Positions 11,802-25,700 of a stretch of 64,000 nt of DNA are shown piece by piece. Each line of letters opens with the position of its first letter. Positions within the stretch are counted from its first letter, which is position 1. The notes under the pieces were generated by a model. That model was not told the DNA's origin. It made no database searches and saw only the letters and a program-made list of their open reading frames with translations. The translations under genes were made by a program, and so were the position numbers. Source of the DNA: Acanthosepion esculentum (taxonomy: Eukaryota > Mollusca > Cephalopoda > Sepiida > Sepiidae); contig OZ038517.1 in the NCBI GenBank assembly GCA_964036315.1, positions 58,062,157 to 58,126,156 on the forward strand, given 5' to 3'.

Positions 11802-13535
11802 AACAGTTTACACAAAGTTTTATTGTAAATATTAAGTTTTACAAACTTTTTAAAAATATTGAAATTTCAATGCAAAAGCAAGCATTTCTAGCTTGTTTTT
11901 CAACGTTAAACACGCTAGTTTGAAAATTGAATGTGCTGTTTGAAATCATTAGAAAAACAATAAAATTATTGAAAATCGATATGGTATCGATCAGAAAATA
12001 TTGATTTTGTCAATTTCCAACAGTTTACACAAAGTTTTATTGTAAGTATTAAGTTTTACAAACTTTTTAAAAATATTGAAATTTCAATGCAAAAGCAAGC
12101 ATTTCTAGCTTGTTTTTCAACGTTAAACACGCTAGTTTGAAAATTGAATGTGCTGTTTGAAATCATTAGAAAACCAATAAAATTATTGAAAATCGATATG
12201 GTATCGATCAGAAAATATTGATTTTGACAATTTCCAACAGTTTACACAAAGTTTTATTGCAAATATTAAGTTTTACAAACTTTTGAAAAATATTGAAATT
12301 TCAATGCAAAAGCATGCATTTCTAGCTTGTTTTTCAACGTTAAACACGCTAGTTTGAAAATTGAATGTGCTGTTTGAAATCATTAGAAAACCAATAAAAT
12401 TATTGAAAATCGATATGGTATCGATCAGAAAATATTGATTTTGACAATTTCCAACAGTTTACACAAAGTTTTATTGCAAATATTAAGTTTTACAAAATTT
12501 GAAAAATATTGAAATTTCAATGCAAAAGCAAGCATTTCTAGCTTGTTTTTCAACGTTAAACACGCTAGTTTGAAAATTGAATGTGCTGTTTGAAATCATT
12601 AGAAAACCAATAAAATTATTGAAAATCGATATGGTATCGATCAGAAAATATTGATTTTGACAATTTCCAACAGTTTACACAAAGTTTTATTGTAAATATT
12701 AAGTTTTACAAACTTTTGAAAAATATTGAAATTTCAATGCAAAAGCAAGCATTTCTAGCTTGTTTTTCAACGTTAAACACGCTAGTTTGAAAATTGAATG
12801 TGCTGTTTGAAATCATTAGAAAACCAATAAAATTATTGAAAATCGATATGGTATCGATCAGAAAATATTGATTTTGACAATTTCCAACAGTTTACACAAA
12901 GTTTTATTGCAAATATTAAGTTTTACAAACTTTTGAAAAATATTGAAATTTCAATGCAAAAGCAAGCATTTCTAGCTTGTTTTTCAACGTTAAACACGCT
13001 AGTTTGAAAATTGAATGTGCTGTTTGAAATCATTAGAAAACCAATAAAATTATTGAAAATCGATATGGTATCTATCAGAAAATATTGATTTTGACAATTT
13101 CCAACAGTTTACACAAAGTTTTATTGCAAATATTAAGTTTTACAAACTTTTGAAAAATATTGAAATTTCAATGCAAAAGCAAGCATTTCTAGCTTGTTTT
13201 TCAACGTTAAACACGCTAGTTTGAAAATTGAATGTGCTGTTTGAAATCATTAGAAAACCAATAAAATTATCGAAAATCGATATGGTATCGATCAGAAAAT
13301 ATTGATTTTGACAATTTCCAACAGTTTACACAAAGTTTTATTGGAAATATTAAGTTTTACAAACTTTTGAAAAATATTGAAATTTCAATGCAAAAGCAAG
13401 CATACTATCTAGTTTTTCAACGTTAAACACGCTAGTTTGAAAATTGAATGTGCTGTTTGAAATCATTAGAAAACCAATAAAATTATTGAAAATCGATATG
13501 GTATTGATCAGAAAATATTGATTTTGACAATTTCC

Positions 13536-13624
13536 AACAGTTTACACAAAGTTTTATGGCAAATATTAAGTTTTACAAACTTTTGAAAAATATTGAAATT
13601 TCAATGCAAATTTTGTCAATTTCC
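13536..13624. repeat. Truncated monomer 64 (89 bp), second copy of the same deletion
   Basis: It has the same joint (base 75 to base 204), the same 128-bp loss and the same TGTCAATT tail as the copy at 11713. The next monomer again has ATTGTAAAT and CTTTTTAAAA. An identical rare breakpoint plus matching neighbours means that one deletion event was later copied as part of a block. Private change: TTTTATGGC in place of TTTTATTGC. Confidence 0.95.
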
Positions 13625-16600
13625 AACAGTTTACACAAAGTTTTATTGTAAATATTAAGTTTTACAAACTTTTTAAAAATATTGAAATTTCAATGCAAAA
13701 GCAAGCATTTCTAGCTAGTTTTTCAACGTTAAACACGCTAGTTTGAAAATTGAATGTGCTGTTTGAAATCATTAGAAAACCAATAAAATTATTGAAAATC
13801 GATATGGTATCGATCAGAAAATATTGATTTTGTCAATTTCCAACAGTTTACACAAAGTTTTATTGTAAATATTAAGTTTTACAAACTTTTGAAAAATATT
13901 GAAATTTCAATGCAAAAAAAGCAAGCATTTCTAGCTTGTTTTTCAACGTTAAACACGCTAGTTTGAAAATTGAATGTGCTGTTTGAAATCATTAGAAAAC
14001 CAATAAAATTATCGAAAATCGATATGGTATCGATCAGAAAATATTGATTTTGACAATTTCCAACAGTTTACACAAAGTTTTATTGGAAATATTAAGTTTT
14101 ACAAACTTTCGAAAAATATTGAAATTTCAATGCAAAAGCAAGCATTTCTAGCTTGTTTTTCAACGATAAACACGCTAGTTTGAAAATTGAATGTGCTGTT
14201 TGAAATCATTAGAAAACCAATAAAATTATTGAAAATCGATATGGTATCTATCAGAAAATATTGATTTTGACAATTTCCAACAGTTCACACAAAGTTTTAT
14301 TGCAAATATTAAGTTTTACAAACTTTTGAAAAATATTGAAATTTCAATGCAAAAGCAAGCATTTCTAGCTAGTTTTTCAACGTTAAACACGCTAGTTTGA
14401 AAATTGAATGTGCTGTTTGAAATCATTAGAAAACCAATAAAATTATTGAAAATCGATATGGTATCGATCAGAAAATATTGATTTTGACAATTTCCAACAG
14501 TTTACACAAAGTTTTATTGCAAATATTAAGTTTTACAAACTTTTGAAAAATATTGAAATTTCAATGCAAAAGCAAGCATTTCTAGCTTGTTTTTCAACGT
14601 TAAACACGCTAGTTTGAAAATTGAATGTGCTGTTTGAAATCATTAGAAAATTAATAAAATTATTGAAAATCGATATGGTATCGATCAGAAAATATTGATT
14701 TTGACAATTTCCAACAGTTTACACAAAGTTTTATTGCAAATATTAAGTTTTACAAACTTTTGAAAAATATTGAAATTTCAATGCAAAAGCAAGCATTTCT
14801 AGCTTGTTTTTCAACGTTAAACACGCTAGTTTGAAAATTGAATGTGCTGTTTGAAATCATTAGAAAACCAATAAAATTATTGAAAATCGATATGGTATCG
14901 ATCAGAAAATATTGATTTTGACAATTTCCAACAGTTTACACAAAGTTTTATTGCAAATATTAAGTTTTACAAACTTTTGAAAAATATTGAAATTTCAATG
15001 CAAAAGCAAGCATTTCTAGCTTGTTTTTCAACGTTAAACACGCTAGTTTGAAAATTGAATGTGCTGTTTGAAATCATTAGAAAACCAATAAAATTATTGA
15101 AAATCGATATGGTATCGATCAGAAAATATTGATTTTGACTATTTCCAACAGTTTACACAAAGTTTTATTGCAAATATTAAGTTTTACAAACTTTTGAAAA
15201 ATATTGAAATTTCAATGCAAAAGCAAGCATTTCTAGCTAGTTTTTCAACGTTAAACACGCTAGTTTGAAAATTGAATGTGCTGTTTGAAATCATTAGAAA
15301 ACCAATAAAATTATTGAAAATCGATATGGTATCGATCAGAAAATATTGATTTTGACAATTTCCAACAGTTTACACAAAGTTTTATTGCAAATATTATGTT
15401 TTACAAACTTTTGAAAAATATTGAAATTTCAATGCAAAAGCAAGCAATTCTAGCTAGTTTTTCAACGTTAAACACGCTAGTTTGAAAATTGAATGTGCTG
15501 TTTGAAATTATTAGAAAACCAATAAAATTATTGAAAATCGATATGGTATCGATCAGAAAATATTGATTTTGACAATTTCCAACAGTTTACACAAAGTTTT
15601 ATTGCAAATATTAAGTTTTACAAACTTTTGAAAAATATTGAAATTTCAATGCAAAAGCATGCATTTCTAGCTTGTTTTTCAACGTTAAACACGCTAGTTT
15701 AAAAATTGAATGTGCTGTTTGAAATCATTAGAAAACCAATAAAATTATTGAAAATCGATATGGTATCGATCAGAAAATATTGATTTTGTCAATTTCCAAC
15801 AGTTTACACAAAGTTTTATTGCAAATATTAAGTTTTACAAACTTTTGAAAAATATTGAAATTTCAATGCAAAAGCAAGCATTTCTAGTTTGTTTTTCAAC
15901 GTTAAACACGCTAGTTTGAAAATTGAATGTGCTGTTTGAAATCATTAGAAAACCAATAAAATTATTGAAAATCGATATGGTATCGATCAGAAAATATTGA
16001 TTTTGACAATTTCCAACAGTTTACACAAAGTTTTATTGCAAATATTAAGTTTTACAAACTTTTGAAAAATATTGAAATTTCAATGCAAAAGCAAGCATTT
16101 CTAGCTAGTTTTTCAACGTTAAACACGCTAGTTTGAAAATTGAATGTGCTGTTTGAAATCATTAGAAAACCAATAAAATTATTGAAAATCGATATGGTAT
16201 CGATCAGAAAATATTGATTTTGACAATTTCCAACAGTTTACACAAAGTTTTATTGCAAATATTAAGTTTTACAAACTTTTGAAAAATATTGAAATTACAA
16301 TGCAAAAGCAAGCAATTCTCGCTAGTTTTTCAACGTTAAACACGCTAGTTTGAAAATTGAATGTGCTGTTTGAAATCATTAGAAAACCAATAAAATTATT
16401 GAAAATCGATATGGTATCGATCAGAAAATATTGATTTTGACAATTTCCAACAGTTTACACAAAGTTTTATTGCAAATATTAAGTTTCACAAATTTTGAAA
16501 AATATAGAAATTTCAATGCAAAAGCCAGCATTTCTAGCTTGTTTTTCAACGTTAAACACGCTAGTTTGAAAATTGAATGTGCTGTTTGAAATCATTAGAA

Positions 16601-17749
16601 AATTAATAAAATTATTGAAAATCGATATGGTATCGATCAGAAAATATTGATTTTGACAATTTCCAACAGTTTACACAAAGTTTTATTGCAAATATTAAGT
16701 TTTACAAACTTTTGAAAAATATTGAAATTTCAATGCAAAAGCAAGCATTTCTAGCTTGTTTTTCAACGTTAAACACGCTAGTTTGAAAATTGAATGTGCT
16801 GTTTGAAATCATTAGAAAACCAATAAAATTATTGAAAATCGATATGGTATCGATCAGAAAATATTGATTTTGACAATTTCCAACAGTTTACACAAAGTTT
16901 TATTGCAAATATTAAGTTTTACAAACTTTTGAAAAATATTGAAATTTCAATGCAAAAGCAAGTATTTCTAGCTAGTTTTTCAACGTTAAACACGCTAGTT
17001 TGAAAATTGAATGTGCTGTTTGAAATCATTAGAAAACCAATAAAATTATTGAAAATCGATATGGTATCGATCAGAAAATATTGATTTTGACTATTTCCAA
17101 CAGTTTACACAAAGTTTTATTGCAAATATTAAGTTTTACAAACTTTTGAAAAATATTGAAATTTCAATGCAAAAGCAAGCATTTCTAGCTTGTTTTTCAA
17201 CGTTAAACACGCTAGTTTAAAAATTGAATGTGCTGTTTGAAATCATTAGAAAACCAATAAAATTATTGAAAATCGATATGGTATGGATCAGAAAATATTG
17301 ATTTTGACAATTTCCAACAGTTTACACAAAGTTTTATTGCAAATATTAAGTTTTACAAACTTTTGAAAAATATTGAAATTTCAATGCAAAAGCAAGCATT
17401 TCTAGCTAGTTTTTCAACGTTATACACGCTAGTTTGAAAATTGAATGTGCTGTTTGAAATCATTAGAAAACCAATAAAATTATTGAAAATCGATATGGTA
17501 TCGATCAGAAAATATTGATTTTGACAATTTCCAACAGTTTACACAAAGTTTTATTGCAAATATTATGTTTTACAAACTTTTGAAAAATATTGAAATTTCA
17601 ATGCAAAAGCAAGCAATTCTAGCTAGTTTTTCAACGTTAAACACGCTAGTTTGAAAATTGAATGTGCTGTTTGAAATCATTAGAAAACCAATAAAATTAT
17701 TGAAAATCGATATGGTATGGATCAGAAAATATTGATTTTGACAATTTCC

Positions 17750-20700
17750 AACAGTTTACACAAAGTTTTATTGCAAATATTAAGTTTTACAAACTTTTGA
17801 AAAATATTGAAATTTCAATGCAAAAGCAAGCATTTCTAGCTAGTTTTTCAACGTTAAACACGCTAGTTTGAAAATTGAATGTGCTGTTTGAAATCATTAG
17901 AAAACCAATAAAATTATTGAAAATAGATATGGTATCGATCAGAAAATATTGATTTTGACAATTTCCAACAGTTTACACAAAGTTTTATTGTAAATATTAA
18001 GTTTTACAAACTTTTGAAAAATATTGAAATTACAATGCAAAAGCAAGCATTTCTAGCTTGTTTTTCAACGTTAAACACGCTAGTTTGAAAATTGAATGTG
18101 CTGTTTGAAATCATTAGAAAACCAATAAAATTATTGAAAATCGATATGGTATTGATCAGAAAATATTGATTTTGACAATTTCCAACAGTTTACACAAAGT
18201 TTTATTGCAAATATTAAGTTTTACAAACTTTTGAAAAATATTGAAATTTCAATGCAAAAGCAAGCAATTCTAGCTAGTTTTTCAACGTTAAACACGCTAG
18301 TTTGAAAATTGAATGTGCTGTTTGAAATCATTAGAAAACCAATAAAATTATTGAAAATCGATATGGTATCGATCAGAAAATATTGATTTTGACAATTTCC
18401 AACAGTTTACACAAAGTTTTATTGCAAATATTAAGTTTTACAAACTTTTGAAAAATATTGAAATTTCAATGCAAAAGCAAGCATTTCTAGCTAGTTTTTC
18501 AACGTTAAACACGCTAGTTTGAAAATTGAATGTGCTGTTTGAAATCATTAGAAAACCAATAAAATTATTGAAAATCGATATGGTATCGATCAGAAAATAT
18601 TGATTTTGACTATTTCCAACAGTTTACACAAAGTCTTATTGCAAATATTAAGTTTTACAAACTTTTGAAAAATATTGAAATTTCAATGCAAAAGCAAGCA
18701 TTTCTAGCTTGTTTTTCAACGTTAAACACGCTAGTTTAAAAATTGAATGTGCTGTTTGAAATCATTAGAAAACCAATAAAATTATTGAAAATCGATATGG
18801 TATGGATCAGAAAATATTGATTTTGACAATTTCCAACAGTTTACACAAAGTTTTATTGCAAATATTAAGTTTTACAAACTTTTGAAAAATATTGAAATTT
18901 CAATGCAAAAGCAAGCATTTCTAGCTAGTTTTTCAACGTTAAACACGCTAGTTTGAAAAATTGAATGTGCTGTTTGTAATCATTAGAAAACCAATAAAAT
19001 TATTGAAAATCGATATGGTATCGATCAGAAAATATTGATTTTGACAATTTCCAACAGTTTACACAAAGTTTTATTGCAAATATTAAGTTTTACAAACTTT
19101 TGAAAAATATTGAAATTTCAATGCAAAAGCAAGCATTTCTAGCTAGTTTTTCAACGTTAAACACGCTAGTTTGAAAATTGAATGTGCTGTTTGAAATCAT
19201 TAGAAAACCAATAAAATTATTGAAAATAGATATGGTATCGATCAGAAAATATTGATTTTGACAATTTCCAACAGTTTACACAAAGTTTTATTGTAAATAT
19301 TAAGTTTTACAAACTTTTGAAAAATATTGAAATTACAATGCAAAAGCAAGCATTTCTAGCTTGTTTTTCAACGTTAAACACGCTAGTTTGAAAATTGAAT
19401 GTGCTGTTTGAAATCATTAGAAAACCAATAAAATTATTGAAAATCGATATGGTATTGATCAGAAAATATTGATTTTGACAATTTCCAACAGTTTACACAA
19501 AGTTTTATTGCAAATATTAAGTTTTACAAACTTTTGAAAAATATTGAAATTTCAATGCAAAAGCAAGCAATTCTAGCTAGTTTTTCAACGTTAAACACGC
19601 TAGTTTGAAAATTGAATGTGCTGTTTGAAATCATTAGAAAACCAATAAAATTATTGAAAATCGATATGGTATCGATCAGAAAATATTGATTTTGACAATT
19701 TCCAACAGTTTACACAAAGTTTTATTGCAAATATTAAGTTTTACAAACTTTTGAAAAATATTGAAATTTCAATGCAAAAGCAAGCATTTCTAGCTAGTTT
19801 TTCAACGTTAAACACGCTAGTTTGAAAATTGAATGTGCTGTTTGAAATCATTAGAAAACCAATAAAATTATTGAAAATCGATATGGTATCGATCAGAAAA
19901 TATTGATTTTGACTATTTCCAACAGTTTACACAAAGTCTTATTGCAAATATTAAGTTTTACAAACTTTTGAAAAATATTGAAATTTCAATGCAAAAGCAA
20001 GCATTTCTAGCTTGTTTTTCAACGTTAAACACGCTAGTTTAAAAATTGAATGTGCTGTTTGAAATCATTAGAAAACCAATAAAATTATTGAAAATCGATA
20101 TGGTATGGATCAGAAAATATTGATTTTGACAATTTCCAACAGTTTACACAAAGTTTTATTGCAAATATTAAGTTTTACAAACTTTTGAAAAATATTGAAA
20201 TTTCAATGCAAAAGCAAGCATTTCTAGCTAGTTTTTCAACGTTAAACACGCTAGTTTGAAAAATTGAATGTGCTGTTTGTAATCATTAGAAAACCAATAA
20301 AATTATTGAAAATCGATATGGTATCGATCAGAAAATATTGATTTTGACAATTTCCAACAGTTTACACAAAGTTTTATTGCAAATATTAAGTTTTACAAAC
20401 TTTTGAAAAATATTGAAATTTCAATGCAAAAGCAAGCATTTCTAGCTAGTTTTTCAACGTTAAACACGCTAGTTTGAAAATTGAATGTGCTGTTTGAAAT
20501 CATTAGAAAACCAATAAAATTATTGAAAATAGATATGGTATCGATCAGAAAATATTGATTTTGACAATTTCCAACAGTTTACACAAAGTTTTATTGTAAA
20601 TATTAAGTTTTACAAACTTTTGAAAAATATTGAAATTACAATGCAAAAGCAAGCATTTCTAGCTTGTTTTTCAACGTTAAACACGCTAGTTTGAAAATTG

Positions 20701-21658
20701 AATGTGCTGTTTGAAATCATTAGAAAACCAATAAAATTATTGAAAATCGATATGGTATTGATCAGAAAATATTGATTTTGACAATTTCCAACAGTTTACA
20801 CAAAGTTTTATTGCAAATATTAAGTTTTACAAACTTTTGAAAAATATTGAAATTTCAATGCAAAAGCAAGCAATTCTAGCTAGTTTTTCAACGTTAAACA
20901 CGCTAGTTTGAAAATTGAATGTGCTGTTTGAAATCATTAGAAAACCAATAAAATTATTGAAAATCGATATGGTATCGATCAGAAAATATTGATTTTGACA
21001 ATTTCCAACAGTTTACACAAAGTTTTATTGCAAATATTAAGTTTTACAAACTTTTGAAAAATATTGAAATTTCAATGCAAAAGCAAGCATTTCTAGCTAG
21101 TTTTTCAACGTTAAACACGCTAGTTTGAAAATTGAATGTGCTGTTTGAAATCATTAGAAAACCAATAAAATTATTGAAAATCGATATGGTATCGATCAGA
21201 AAATATTGATTTTGACTATTTCCAACAGTTTACACAAAGTCTTATTGCAAATATTAAGTTTTACAAACTTTTGAAAAATATTGAAATTTCAATGCAAAAG
21301 CAAGCATTTCTAGCTTGTTTTTCAACGTTAAACACGCTAGTTTAAAAATTGAATGTGCTGTTTGAAATCATTAGAAAACCAATAAAATTATTGAAAATCG
21401 ATATGGTATGGATCAGAAAATATTGATTTTGACAATTTCCAACAGTTTACACAAAGTTTTATTGCAAATATTAAGTTTTACAAACTTTTGAAAAATATTG
21501 AAATTTCAATGCAAAAGCAAGCATTTCTAGCTAGTTTTTCAACGTTAAACACGCTAGTTTGAAAAATTGAATGTGCTGTTTGTAATCATTAGAAAACCAA
21601 TAAAATTATTGAAAATCGATATGGTATCGATCAGAAAATATTGATTTTGACAATTTCC
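17750..21658. repeat. 6-mer HOR of 1303 bp, three consecutive copies
   Basis: Copies: 17750-19052, 19053-20355 and 20356-21658. Order of marks: (1) D with ATAGAT; (2) E with ATTGTAAAT, GAAATTACAAT and TATTGAT; (3) A; (4) D ending GACTATTTCC; (5) E with AGTCTTATTG, TTTAAAAATTG and TATGGAT; (6) D with an extra A (GAAAAATTG) and GTTTGTAATC. The ATAGAT, AGTCTTATTG and GAAAAATTG marks each recur at exactly 1303 bp. I saw no difference between the copies, so this is a very young triplication. 1303 is 6 x 217 plus the one inserted base. Confidence 0.95.
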
Positions 21659-21875
21659 AACAGTTTACACAAAGTTTTATTGCAAATATTAAGTTTTACA
21701 AACTTTTGAAAAATATTGAAATTTCAATGCAAAAGCAAGCAATTCTAGCTAGTTTTTCAACGTTAAACACGCTAGTTTGAAAATTGAATGTGCTGTTTGA
21801 AATCATTAGAAAACCAATAAAATTATTGAAAATCGATATGGTATTGATCAGAAAATATTGATTTTGACAATTTCC
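21659..21875. repeat. Chimeric monomer 102 ending the 6-mer HOR
   Basis: A fourth HOR copy should begin here with D/ATAGAT. Instead the monomer starts as class A (GCAATTCTAGCTAG) and ends with TATTGAT, the mark of HOR member 2, and is followed by A and D as members 3 and 4 would be. The switch lies between base 93 (21751) and base 187 (21845). In monomers 45-46 and 82-83 the D preceding is also followed by class A, which supports a join of two HOR registers. Confidence 0.7.
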
Positions 21876-22743
21876 AACAGTTTACACAAAGTTTTATTGC
21901 AAATATTAAGTTTTACAAACTTTTGAAAAATATTGAAATTTCAATGCAAAAGCAAGCAATTCTAGCTAGTTTTTCAACGTTAAACACGCTAGTTTGAAAA
22001 TTGAATGTGCTGTTTGAAATCATTAGAAAACCAATAAAATTATTGAAAATCGATATGGTATCGATCAGAAAATATTGATTTTGACAATTTCCAACAGTTT
22101 ACACAAAGTTTTATTGCAAATATTAAGTTTTACAAACTTTTGAAAAATATTGAAATTTCAATGCAAAAGCAAGCATTTCTAGCTAGTTTTTCAACGTTAA
22201 ACACGCTAGTTTGAAAATTGAATGTGCTGTTTGAAATCATTAGAAAACCAATAAAATTATTGAAAATCGATATGGTATCGATCAGAAAATATTGATTTTG
22301 ACAATTTCCAACAGTTTACACAAAGTTTTATTGCAAATATTAAGTTTTACAAACTTTTGAAAAATATTGAAATTTCAATGCAAAAGCAAGCATCTCTAGC
22401 TTGTTTTTCAACGTTAAACACGCTAGTTTGAAAATTGAATGTGCTGTTTGAAATCATTAGAAAACCAATAAAATTATTGAAAATCGATATGGTATCGATC
22501 AGAAAATATTGATTTTGACAATTTCCAACAGTTTACGCAAAGTTTTATTGCAAATATTAAGTTTTACAAACTTTTGAAAAATATTGAAATTTCAATGCAA
22601 AAGCAAGCATTTCTAGCTTGTTATTCAACGTTAAACACTCTAGTTTGAAAATTGAATGTGCTGTTTGAAATCATTAGAAAACCAATAAAATTATTGAAAA
22701 TCGATATGGTATCGATCAGAAAATATTGATTTTGACAATTTCC

Positions 22744-25700
22744 AACAGTTTACACAAAGTTTTATTGCAAATATTAAGTTTTACAAACTTTTGAAAAATA
22801 TTGAAATTTCAATGCAAAAGCAAGCATTTCTAGCTTGTTTTTCAACGTTAAACGCGCTAGTTTGAAAATTGAATGTGCTGTTTGAAATCATTAGAAAACC
22901 AATAAAATTATTGAAAATCGATATGGTATCGATCAGAAAATATTGATTTTGACAATTTCCAACAGTTTACACAAAGTTTTATTGCAAATATTAAGTTTTA
23001 CAAACTTTTGAAAAATATTGAAATTTCAATGCAAAAGCAAGCATTTCTAGCTTGTTTTTCAACGTTAAACACGCTAGTTTGAAAATTGAATGTGCTGTTT
23101 GAAATCATTAGAAAACCAATAAAATTATTGAAAATCGATATGGTATCGATCAGAAAATATTGATTTTGACAATTTCCAACAGTTTACACAAAGTTTTATT
23201 GCAAATATTAAGTTTTACAAACTTTTGAAAAATATTGAAATTTCAATGCAAAAGCACGCATTTCTAGCTAGTTTTTCAACGTTAAACACGCTAGTTTGAA
23301 AATTGAATGTGCTGTTTGAAATCATTAGAAAACCAATAAAATTATTGAAAATCGATATGGTATCGATCAGAAAATATTGATTTTGACAATTTCCAACAGT
23401 TTACACAAAGTTTTATTGCAAATATTAAGTTTTACAAACTTTTGAAAAATATTGAAATTTCAATGCAAAAGCAAGCATTTCTAGCTTGTTTTTCAACGTT
23501 AAACACGTTAGTTTGAAAATTGAATGTGCTATTTGAAATCATTAGAAAACCAATAAAATTATTGAAAATCGATATGGTATCGATCAGAAAATATTGATTT
23601 TGACAATTTCCAACAGTTTACACAAAGTTTTATTGCAAATATTAAGTTTTACAAACTTTTGAAAAATATTGAAATTTCAATGCAAAAGCAAGCAATTCTA
23701 GCTAGTTTTTCAACGTTAAACACGCTAGTTTGAAAATTGAATGTGCTGTTTGAAATCATTAGAAAACCAATAAAATTATTGAAAATCGATATGGTATCGA
23801 TCAGAAAATATTGATTTTGACAATTTCCAACAGTTTACACAAAGTTTTATTGCAAATATTAAGTTTTACAAACTTTTGAAAAATATTGAAATTTCAATGC
23901 AAAAGCAAGCAATTCTAGCTAGTTTTTCAACGTTAAACACGCTAGTTTGAAAATTGAATGTGCTGTTTGAAATCATTAGAAAACCAATAAAATTATTGAA
24001 AATCGATATGGTATCGATCAGAAAATATTGATTTTGACAATTTCCAACAGTTTACACAAAGTTTTATTGCAAATATTAAGGTTTACAAACTTTTGAAAAA
24101 TATTGAAATTTCAATGCAAAAGCAAGCAATTCTAGCTAGTTTTTCAACGTTAAACACGCTAGTTTGAAAATTGAATGTGCTGTTTGAAATCATTAGAAAA
24201 CCAATAAAATTATTGAAAATCGATATGGTATCGATCAGAAAATATTGATTTTGACAATTTCCAACAGTTTACACAAAGTTTTATTGCAAATATTAAGTTT
24301 TACAAACTTTTGAAAAATATTGAAATTTCAATGCAAAAGCAAGCATTTCTAGCTTGTTTTTCAACGTTAAACACGCTAGTTTGAAAAGTGAATGTGCTGT
24401 TTGAAATCATTAGAAAACCAATAAAATTATTGAAAATCGATATGGTATCGATCAGAAAATATTGATTTTGACAATTTCCAACAGTTTACACAAAGTTTTA
24501 TTGCAAATATTAAGTTTTACAAACTTTTGAAAAATATTGAAATTTCAATGCAAAAGCAAGCAATTCTAGCTAGTTTTTCAACGTTAAACACGCTAGTTTG
24601 AAAATTGAATATGCTGTTTGAAATCATTAGAAAACCAATAAAATTATTGAAAATCGATATGGTATCGATCAGAAAATATTGATTTTGACAATTTCCAACA
24701 GTTTACACCAAGTTTTATTGCAAATATTAAGTTTTACAAACTTTTGAAAAATATTGAAATTTCAATGCAAAAGCAAGCAATTCTAGCTAGTTTTTCAACG
24801 TTAAACACGCTAGTTTGAAAATTGAATGTGCTGTTTGAAATCATTAGAAAACCAATAAAATTATTGAAAATCGATATGGTATCGATCAGAAAATATTGAT
24901 TTTGACAATTTCCAACAGTTTACACAAAGTTTTATTGCAAATATTAAGTTTTACAAACTTTTGAAAAATATTGAAATTTCAATGCAAAAGCAAGCAATTC
25001 TAGCTAGTTTTTCAACGTTAAACACGCTAGTTTGAAAATTGAATGTGCTGTTTGAAATCATTAGAAAACCAATAAAATTATTGAAAATCGATATGGTATC
25101 GATCAGAAAATATTGATTTTGACAATTTCCAACAGTTTACACAAAGTTTTATTGCAAATATTAAGTTTTACAAACTTTTGAAAAATATTGAAATTTCAAT
25201 GCAAAAGCAAGCATTTCTAGCTAGTTTTTCAACGTTAAACACGCTAGTTTGAAAATTGAATGTGCTGTTTGAAATCATTAGAAAACCAATAAAATTATTG
25301 AAAATCGATATGGTATCGATCAGAAAATATTGATTTTGACAATTTCCAACAGTTTACACAAAGTTTTATTGCAAATATTAAGTTTTACAAACTTTTGAAA
25401 AATATTGAAATTTCAATGCAAAAGCAAGCATTTCTAGCTTGTTTTTCAACGTTAAACACGCTAGTTTGAAAATTGAATGTGCTGTTTGAAATCATTAGAA
25501 AACCAATAAAATTATTGAAAATCGATATGGTATCGATCAGAAAATATTGATTTTGACAATTTCCAACAGTTTACACAAAGTTTTATTGCAAATATTAAGT
25601 TTTACAAACTTTTGAAAAATATTGAAATTTCAATGCAAAAGCAAGCATTTCTAGCTTGTTTTTCAACGTTAAACACGCTAGTTTGAAAATTGAATCTGCT

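Larger units (their letters stand above)
11713..14061. repeat. Block duplication at 1823-bp offset carrying the truncated monomer
   Basis: Monomers 55-56 (truncated copy, then ATTGTAAAT/CTTTTTAAAA/TTTTGTCAATTT) recur as 64-65. The offset of 1823 bp equals nine monomers minus the 128-bp deletion and two single-base losses. Farther right the match becomes patchy: monomer 57 keeps CTTTTTAAAA while 66 has lost it and gained three A's (220 bp). ATTATCGAAAATC and the following TTGGAAATATT occur in monomers 62-63 and again in 66-67, a second, shorter-range echo. Confidence 0.75.
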
